From: Streptomyces carpinensis
GTDB taxonomy: Bacteria > Actinomycetota > Actinomycetes > Streptomycetales > Streptomycetaceae
NCBI RefSeq assembly: GCF_002154505.1
Contig: NZ_MUBM01000001.1
Location: 1 to 32,098, forward strand
Length of the DNA stretch: 32,098 nt
Direction: 5' to 3'
Shown: one piece after another, positions 26,888 through 32,098 of the stretch
Numbering within the stretch: position 1 is the first letter of the stretch
Layout of the letters: each line of letters begins with the position of its first letter
Notes under the pieces: generated by a model
The model's input: only the letters and a program-made list of their open reading frames with translations
The model's database searches: none
Told to the model about the DNA's origin: nothing
Translations under genes and position numbers: made by a program

Positions 26888-26893
26888 TACGCT
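26888..26893 (+). promoter_or_regulatory. -10-like element of a possible leaderless promoter
   Basis: TACGCT lies eight bases before the GTG start of the next gene, and there is no Shine-Dalgarno sequence in between (CCCAAAT). A transcript starting about seven bases after the box would begin at or next to the start codon, giving a leaderless mRNA. I see no good -35 box, so this is moderate to weak evidence. Confidence 0.4.
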
Positions 26894-26900
26894 CCCAAAT

Positions 26901-28709
26901 GTGACGTCACCCCAGCTCCGCGCGGCCCGGCCGCGGCGTGCGACCGCGCACCGGTCCGTGCGGGTGGCGCGCGCCGTGCTGGGCAGCGCGGCGGGGGGCG
27001 TGTGGCTGGTGCTTCCGGTGATGACGATCAACAGCGGCAGCGCGGTTGCGCTCCCCCGCGCCGGACCGGTGGCCGCCGCCCCCGCACCGCGGCAGGACGG
27101 GTCGTCGGCCGCCGACCTCGCCCTGCCGCTCGTCGCCGTGGCCGCGGCCGGTGTGCTCGCGGGCTACGGGTACGTGCGGCGCACCCGGCGGGCGAGGAGC
27201 CGGACCACCCCCGGCGGTGGCCCGGGCGGCGAACCGGCCCCGCCGCCAGGCCCGTCACCGTCCGCCGCGCCGGAGGAGCGGGCCCGTGACGCGCTCGTCC
27301 TGACCGACGACTGCGTGCTCACCTGCCGCGAGGAACTCGGCTTCGCCGAGGCCCGGTTCGGCGCGTCGGCCGTCGCCCCCTTCGCCCGGGCCGTGCGGGA
27401 GGCCGAGACGGAACTGACGGCCGCCTTCCGGATGCGCCGCCGCTACGAGCACGGTCTCCCGGAGGACGCCGCGGCCCGACGGCAGGCGCTGGCCGGCATG
27501 GTCGGGCTCTGCGAGGAGGCGGGGCGGCTGCTGGACCTGGCGGCCGACGGCTTCGACGCGTTGCGCGGCCTGGAGCGGGGTGTGGCCGAGGCACTGGCCC
27601 TCGCGGAGGCGCGGTTCCGGGAGCTGACAGGGCGCACGGGGGCGGCCGGACCGGCGCTCGCCGCACTCGGTGAGCGGTACGGGCCGGGGGCGGTCGCACC
27701 CGTCACCGGGTACGTCGAACAGGCCAAGGACCGGATGGTGTTCGCCACGACCCACCTCAACCGGACACACCAGACAGCCGACTTGGGCTCCGCCGCCGAC
27801 GCCGTCCCCCACCTTCGGGCCGCGGAGGGGGCCATCGCCCAGGCCGCGGTGTTCGTGGGCGCCGTGGAGCGGCTCGCCGCGGAACTGTCCTCCGCCGGCC
27901 GTCTCCTGCCGGCGACGCTGACCGACGCGGAGGCCCGGCTCGCGAAGGTCCGGCCGGCCGTCGCCGCACGACGGCCGGCCGGAAGGCCGGGCCGCGCGGT
28001 CGTGACGGCGCCGGAAGCCCCGGCCTCGGTGGAGCCCCCGGCCGGAGCCGCCGCGCCGGCATCCGGAGGCGGATCGCCGGCGGCGGGCGCTCCCCCGACG
28101 GCCGCCGCGCCTCAGAACGTTCCGTCCGCGGCCGGCTCCGTGGCGGCGCCCACTCCCGTGGACTCACCCGGCGGTCCGCCCGGCGCGGGCGGGGGTGTCC
28201 CTGTCGGGGAGCTGCGGGCGCGGCTCATGCGCGCGGACCGGGTACTGGCCGGTGTACGGGAGGAGCTGGTCGCCGGGCCGTACGATCCGCTGGGTGCCCT
28301 GCGGCGGATCGTGCGGGCGGTCGCGCCGGTGCCGGGCACGGGCGGGCGGGACGGAGTGCTCTCGGTCGCGGGGGAACTCGTCGCGCGCAGCGTCACCGCG
28401 GGCGCGGCCGACTTCGTCAGCACGCACCGGGCCGCGGTGGGCGTCACCGCCCGGACCCAGCTCGCGGAGGCGCGCCGACTCCTCGGGCCCGATCCCGACG
28501 CCGCCGATGCCCTGGCCCGGCGGGCCCGTGACCTCGCCGAGCAGGACGTGCGTGTGCACGGCAACCCGTACGCCGGGGACGCCGAGCCCGCCGCGGGAAC
28601 CGCCGGCGCCGTGCTCGGCGGGGTCCTGCTGGGCGAGGAGGCGGACGGCGGGCCGCCCGTGGGCTTCGGCGGGCCACACACCCGGGGCCGGTGGGGCACC
28701 CTGGCGTAG
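26901..28709 (+). CDS. membrane protein with coiled-coil domain, TPM-family relative lacking TPM
   Basis: A 602-residue protein starting at GTG 26901. It has an N-terminal signal-like helix (about 23-42), a short outside linker of about 25 residues, a second helix (about 74-92) followed by basic residues, and a large cytoplasmic part. Residues of about 130-360 are Ala/Glu/Arg-rich helices (TDDCVLTCREELGFAEARFG; YVEQAKDRMVFATTHLNRT) like the segment that follows the TPM domain in Streptomyces TPM-domain proteins, as I remember them. The TPM domain itself is missing. A Pro/Ala-rich linker (about 360-430) separates this from a second helical region, and the end is Gly-rich. No ribosome site is visible. 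Function is unknown; membrane stress or scaffolding is only a guess. It is divergent from the GH18-like gene. Confidence 0.78.
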   Translation: MTSPQLRAARPRRATAHRSVRVARAVLGSAAGGVWLVLPVMTINSGSAVALPRAGPVAAAPAPRQDGSSAADLALPLVAVAAAGVLAGYGYVRRTRRARSRTTPGGGPGGEPAPPPGPSPSAAPEERARDALVLTDDCVLTCREELGFAEARFGASAVAPFARAVREAETELTAAFRMRRRYEHGLPEDAAARRQALAGMVGLCEEAGRLLDLAADGFDALRGLERGVAEALALAEARFRELTGRTGAAGPALAALGERYGPGAVAPVTGYVEQAKDRMVFATTHLNRTHQTADLGSAADAVPHLRAAEGAIAQAAVFVGAVERLAAELSSAGRLLPATLTDAEARLAKVRPAVAARRPAGRPGRAVVTAPEAPASVEPPAGAAAPASGGGSPAAGAPPTAAAPQNVPSAAGSVAAPTPVDSPGGPPGAGGGVPVGELRARLMRADRVLAGVREELVAGPYDPLGALRRIVRAVAPVPGTGGRDGVLSVAGELVARSVTAGAADFVSTHRAAVGVTARTQLAEARRLLGPDPDAADALARRARDLAEQDVRVHGNPYAGDAEPAAGTAGAVLGGVLLGEEADGGPPVGFGGPHTRGRWGTLA

Positions 28710-28741
28710 GCGTCACCTGGCGGCGGGTGCCGTCGGGCGTC

Positions 28742-31366
28742 TCAGAACAGGCTGAGCAGCGCCTCCGCCGGGTCGGTGAGGCTGTTCTCGCCGTCCGGGA
28801 GCGGGAGTTCGAACCAGACCGTCTTGCCGCGCGGGGTCCGCCGGGAGCCCCAGGCGGCGCTGAGCAGGCCGACGAGTTGCAGGCCCCGGCCGCCCTCGTC
28901 GGTGTCCCGGGCGCGGCGGCGGCGCGGCTGGACGAGCCCGGAGTCCCACACCTCGCACACCAGCGTGCGGTCGAGCAGCAGCCGGAGTCTGATCTCGCCC
29001 TCGCCGTAGCGCAGGGCGTTGGTGACCAGTTCGCTGACGAGCAGTTCGGTGGTGTCGACCAGCGGTTCCAGGTCCCAGGCGAGCAGTTGGGAGCGGGTGT
29101 ACTCGCGGGCGCGGCCGACGCTGCGCGGCTCGCGGGGCAGGGTCCAGTCGCCGACAGACTCGGCGGGCAGGCCCTGGACGCGGGCCATGAGCAACGCGAT
29201 GTCGTCCTCGCCGTGGTGGCTGCCGAGGGTGTTGAGGACGTGGTCGCAGACGTCCTCCAGGGGCCGGTTGGGGTCCGTCAGCGCACCCACGAAGGCCTGG
29301 AGCCCCTCGTCGAGGGGGTGGTCGCGGGACTCGACGAGGCCGTCGGTGTAGAGGGCCAGCAGGGCGCCCTCGGGGAGTTCGACCTCGACCTCCTCGAAGG
29401 GTTCGCCGCCGACGCCGAGCGGCATGCCGGGTGGGACGTCCAGCATCAGCGCGGGCTCACCTGGTTCGACCAGGACCGGCGGCAGGTGGCCGGCGTTGGC
29501 GAAGGTGCACCGTCTGGTGACCGAGTCGTAGACGGCGTAGATGCAGGTGGCGAGGTAGACCTCGGAGAGGTCGGCCTCGCGGGGGCGGCGGGCGGCGCGG
29601 GTGGCCTGCTGGATGCCACCGGGGGCGCCGAGGCCGCGGGCGATCTCGTCCAGCTGCGAGAGCACCTCGGCGGGTTCGAGGTCGAGCAGGGCCAGGGTGC
29701 GTACGGCCGTGCGGAGTTCACCCATGGCGACGGCGGCGCGCAGGCCGCGTCCCATGACGTCGCCGACGACCAGCGCGGTGCGGTGGCCGGGGAGTTCGAT
29801 GACGTCGAACCAGTCGCCGCCGACCTCGCTGGGCCGGCCGGTGGCCGCGTTGCCGGGCAGGTAGCGGCAGGCGATGTCCAGGCCGGAGGCCTCCGGGTCG
29901 CCGGGCGGGAGCAGGGAGCGCTGCAGTATCAGCGCGCGTTCGTGTTCGCGCCGGTACAGGCGGGCGTTGTCGATGCAGACCGCGGCGCGTGCGGCGAGTT
30001 CGACGGCGAGGGCGCGGTCTCGGTCGCCGAACGGCTCGCTGCCCTTGGTCCGCGCGAACTGCGCGAGCCCCACGACGGTGTCGTGGGCGACCATCGGGAC
30101 GGCCAGCGTGGAGTGCACGAGGCCGCCCTCCTCGCCGGGCACGATCTTCGGGCGGGCGGTGCGCAGGGCGTCGGCGCACCGCGAGTTGAAGGCGTAGTGA
30201 TGGACGGCGCCGACCTCCACGGGCTCGCCGGTGCCGGTCAGCGGGGCTCCGGAGACGGCGCTGGCGAAGGCGACGCGGCGCAGTTCGGCGCTGCCGTCGG
30301 CGAGGCCGGGCGGGGTCTCGTCGCCGGCCAGCAGGCCCTGGTAGAGGTCGACGGTGGCGAGGTCGCAGAAGCCGGGGACGACGACGTCGAGGAGTTCGCG
30401 GGCGGTGGTCTCCAGGTCCAGGGAGTTGCCGATGCGGGCGCCCGCGTCGTTGAGCAGGGCGAGGTTGCGCCGTGCGGCGGCGGCCTCGCGGGCGGCGGCG
30501 CGGCGGGCGGTGATGTCCGTTCCGAGCCAGGCGATGCCGATGGGCCGGCCGCTGCCGCTGTGCACGCGGTAGAGGTTGACGGACCAGTGGCGGGGTTCGT
30601 CGGAGTCGGGGACGAAGCCGGTGACGTGCATGTCCGTGATGGACTCGCCGTTCTCCAGCACCCGGCGCAGGATGGCCGAGACCCGGTCGGCCTCGGACCG
30701 GGGCAGGTAGTCGTACACGCCCTTGCCGCGGTGGTCGTCGGGCCTACCGCCGAAGATGGAGGCGAACCGCTGGTTGGCGCGGCGCACCCGGAGGTCGGTG
30801 TCGATGAGCAGGAAGCCGAAGGGTGATTGGCCGAAAATCGCCTGGGAGGCGGCGAGGTCGGTCTCGATGCTGCGCAGGGTGCGGACGTCGACCACTATGC
30901 AGACGGCGGCCTTGTCGCCCTCGGCGGTGCGGGTCGGCATGACGTACACCTCGGCGAGACCGCTCCTACCGCGTACGGTGGTCCCGCCCTCGGCCGGGGC
31001 CGGCAGCCGGAAGGGGACGACACCGGTCCACTCCCGCCCGTCGAGGATCTCGGCCATCTTGCGCTGGCCCTGCTCTCGCAGGTCGGGGTCGATGAACGCC
31101 TCGATGGGGTCCATGCCGACGGCGTGCTCGGCGGGAATGCCGAACAACTGCTCGGCGCGCAGGCTCCACTGGTCGACGAGGCCGTCGGGGCCGATGGAGA
31201 AGGACGCGACCTTGATGTAGTCGTAGATGGAGCCGGGCGCGCTGCTCTGCCACATCGCGTCCGCCGGTGGCGCCATCTCGTCGGCGGCACCGCCGGCTCC
31301 GGCCCCCGTCCTCGCGCCGTCAGACGCGTCCTCGGACTCCGTGGCCTTCGCTGGTATCTCGCTCAC
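28742..31366 (-). CDS. PAS-PAS-GAF-SpoIIE phosphatase with HATPase anti-sigma domain
   Basis: An 874-residue cytoplasmic signalling protein. Two PAS domains (about 48-166 and 170-293) and a GAF domain (about 305-473) sense unknown signals. A PP2C SpoIIE-type phosphatase domain follows (about 490-731) with metal-binding aspartates in GGDWFDV (Asp518, Asp521), GDVMGRG, TDGLVESR and EDDIALL. The C-terminal HATPase domain (about 740-855) has SELVTNALRYGEG and GGRGLQLV motifs of RsbW/SpoIIAB-type kinases. Such proteins dephosphorylate STAS anti-anti-sigma factors and may also phosphorylate them. No STAS or sigma gene is in the window. GTG 31366 has a GGAGGGGA site; longer starts are non-coding in character. 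The stop is 32 bases from the convergent gene's stop. A weak promoter candidate is at 31424-31452 (GCGCAA and GCAGTA, minus strand). Confidence 0.9.
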   Translation of the reverse strand: MSEIPAKATESEDASDGARTGAGAGGAADEMAPPADAMWQSSAPGSIYDYIKVASFSIGPDGLVDQWSLRAEQLFGIPAEHAVGMDPIEAFIDPDLREQGQRKMAEILDGREWTGVVPFRLPAPAEGGTTVRGRSGLAEVYVMPTRTAEGDKAAVCIVVDVRTLRSIETDLAASQAIFGQSPFGFLLIDTDLRVRRANQRFASIFGGRPDDHRGKGVYDYLPRSEADRVSAILRRVLENGESITDMHVTGFVPDSDEPRHWSVNLYRVHSGSGRPIGIAWLGTDITARRAAAREAAAARRNLALLNDAGARIGNSLDLETTARELLDVVVPGFCDLATVDLYQGLLAGDETPPGLADGSAELRRVAFASAVSGAPLTGTGEPVEVGAVHHYAFNSRCADALRTARPKIVPGEEGGLVHSTLAVPMVAHDTVVGLAQFARTKGSEPFGDRDRALAVELAARAAVCIDNARLYRREHERALILQRSLLPPGDPEASGLDIACRYLPGNAATGRPSEVGGDWFDVIELPGHRTALVVGDVMGRGLRAAVAMGELRTAVRTLALLDLEPAEVLSQLDEIARGLGAPGGIQQATRAARRPREADLSEVYLATCIYAVYDSVTRRCTFANAGHLPPVLVEPGEPALMLDVPPGMPLGVGGEPFEEVEVELPEGALLALYTDGLVESRDHPLDEGLQAFVGALTDPNRPLEDVCDHVLNTLGSHHGEDDIALLMARVQGLPAESVGDWTLPREPRSVGRAREYTRSQLLAWDLEPLVDTTELLVSELVTNALRYGEGEIRLRLLLDRTLVCEVWDSGLVQPRRRRARDTDEGGRGLQLVGLLSAAWGSRRTPRGKTVWFELPLPDGENSLTDPAEALLSLF

Positions 31367-31680
31367 GCGAACCGTCCCCTCCAGCTCACCGCGTCCGGTA
31401 CCGGTCACCGGGGGCGGCTGCCCGCAGTATCCAGCACTACGGCGCCGCGCAACACGGTGTTCACGATCACACGACCATCCCGATGCTTTTCGGTCCGGCC
31501 TGTGACAACACCATGAGTCTTCTAACCAGGCGACACCCCGTCGAATCCCGCTGCGGCCGACGACCGCGACAGGTGTCCGCAAACACCCCTCACGGGTGCC
31601 TTTCCGACCGGCCGTCACGGACGGCCGCCGCCGACGATCCGTCATCGACTCCCGCGCCGGACGGCCCTCATGGACGGCCG
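31367..31680. repeat. gene-free gap with repeated dyad elements
   Basis: The 314 bases between the HATPase gene and the phosphatase gene hold no gene I can support. A 19-base sequence, CGGCCGTCACGGACGGCCG, occurs at 31609-31627 and again at 31675-31693, the second copy overlapping the HATPase stop codon. Each copy is a seven-base-pair hairpin with a five-base loop. A degenerate third copy lies at about 31658-31680. Such hairpins probably end the HATPase transcript. The part next to 31366 likely contains the phosphatase promoter. Confidence 0.6.
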
Positions 31681-32098
31681 TCACGGACGGCCGTCGCCGG
31701 TCCGCTCCCGGCGCTCGGCGGCGCCGTCGGACGGGTAGCGGCCGACTCTCGGTGGCACTGCCAGCTCGAACCAGACCGTCTTTCCGGTGTCGTCCGGGCG
31801 GGTTCCCCAGCGGCGGGACGCCGATGCGACCAGTTGGAGACCGCGCCCGCTCTCGTCGTCGGGGCGGGCCGGGCGTTCCCGGGGCGGATCGGGGAGCGGG
31901 TCGGAGACCTCCACCAGCAGCACGTCCGGCAGTCCCGGCGGGCGCACCAGTCTCAGGCCGATGGGGCCGCTGGCGTGCCGCAGCGAGTTGGTGACCAGCT
32001 CGCTCACCAGCAGGGCCGCGGTGTCTCCGACGCTGTCCAGCTCCCAGGTGCGCAACTGTCCCCGAACGGCGGCACGGGCCGTGCGCACCGCGCCGGGG
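31681..32098 (-). CDS. HATPase-domain anti-sigma-type regulator (5' end missing)
   Basis: The last 139 residues are visible and the frame stays open to the window edge, so the true start lies beyond 32098. It is a stand-alone HATPase of the RsbW/SpoIIAB group: SELVTNSLRHA holds the ATP/Mg-binding Asn, and ESGRGLQLV is the G-box, ending with GKTVWFEL. Such proteins in Streptomyces are numerous and usually bind sigma factors or phosphorylate STAS-domain antagonists. It resembles the HATPase domain of the adjacent phosphatase (SELVTNALRY, GRGLQLV, GKTVWFELPLP), so the two may share partners. The C-terminus after the domain is a short Arg/Gly-rich tail whose last codons lie in a repeated element. 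Confidence 0.85.
   Translation of the reverse strand, partial: PGAVRTARAAVRGQLRTWELDSVGDTAALLVSELVTNSLRHASGPIGLRLVRPPGLPDVLLVEVSDPLPDPPRERPARPDDESGRGLQLVASASRRWGTRPDDTGKTVWFELAVPPRVGRYPSDGAAERRERTGDGRP

Noticed and set aside
24999..26888. A 629-codon minus-strand frame over the sdhB end and the GH18-like gene
   Set aside because: Composition is repetitive Arg/Ala/Gly; the alternative frame encodes a coherent membrane anchor and barrel motifs.
26256..26900. N-terminal extension of the TPM-like gene across the GH18-like tail repeats
   Set aside because: It is antisense to the repeat region and Ser/Pro/Gly-rich; the signal-like helix begins only after GTG 26901.
28691..30826. A 711-codon plus-strand frame opposite the phosphatase gene
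   Set aside because: Gly/Val/Asp-rich shadow; the minus strand carries PAS, GAF, PP2C and HATPase motifs in order.
31367..31684. Longer start of the PP2C phosphatase
   Set aside because: The added 106 residues are Arg-rich and overlap the repeat region; GTG 31366 has a good ribosome site.

Overview
The window is a G+C-rich actinobacterial chromosome segment, almost certainly from Streptomyces. The evidence is the strong G/C bias at third codon positions, a mycothiol gene (mshB), Streptomyces-type lipoprotein peptide transporters, a PAS-GAF-SpoIIE-HATPase regulator and a stand-alone HATPase regulator. The gene order (mshB, small membrane protein, S9 peptidase, two peptide ABC operons, typA, orphan binding protein, succinate dehydrogenase) matches, from memory, the chromosomal core region around bldK in S. 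coelicolor. I see no insertion sequence, prophage, CRISPR array, rRNA or tRNA gene.

Layout. 1-1473 (minus): the start of a small DUF6113-like membrane protein, mshB, and a 64-residue membrane protein. 1698-3827 (plus): a dipeptidyl-peptidase-IV-like S9 serine peptidase, ending at a strong hairpin that faces the transporter genes. 3984-9536 (minus): peptide ABC operon B (binding lipoprotein, two permeases, two ATPases). 9662-10054 (minus): a VOC/glyoxalase-fold protein. 10144-16018 (minus): peptide ABC operon A with the same five-gene order. Operon A has two strong inverted repeats between the binding-protein gene and the first permease; operon B has none. 16019-16624: a 0.6 kb upstream region ending in a terminator. 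16625-18541 (minus): typA/bipA. 18672-20870 (minus): an orphan family-5 binding lipoprotein with a large hydrophilic insertion. 21248-25158 (plus): a small coiled-coil protein followed by a succinate dehydrogenase operon (five-helix anchor, SdhA, SdhB). 25241-26806 (minus): a membrane-anchored GH18-like protein with a repetitive N-terminal tail. 26901-28709 (plus): a protein resembling the C-terminal part of TPM-domain proteins but lacking the TPM domain, probably translated from a leaderless mRNA. 28742-31366 (minus): the multidomain PP2C phosphatase. 31681-32098 (minus): a HATPase anti-sigma-type protein cut by the window end.

How the genes may work together. The middle 17 kb is a peptide-handling block: three family-5 binding lipoproteins, two complete importers and a dipeptide-releasing peptidase. 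Transporters of this class import signalling peptides or nutrient peptides in Streptomyces, and the BldK importer is needed for aerial growth. The right end encodes sensory PP2C/anti-sigma-type regulators. The remaining genes are housekeeping: mycothiol, a ribosome-associated GTPase and respiratory succinate oxidation. I found no convincing new multi-gene defence or mobile system. The most unusual items are the operon A intergenic inverted repeats, the GH18-like protein with an altered catalytic motif and tandem-repeat tail, the TPM-less protein, the insertion in the orphan binding protein, and the shared cysteine tails of all four ATPases.
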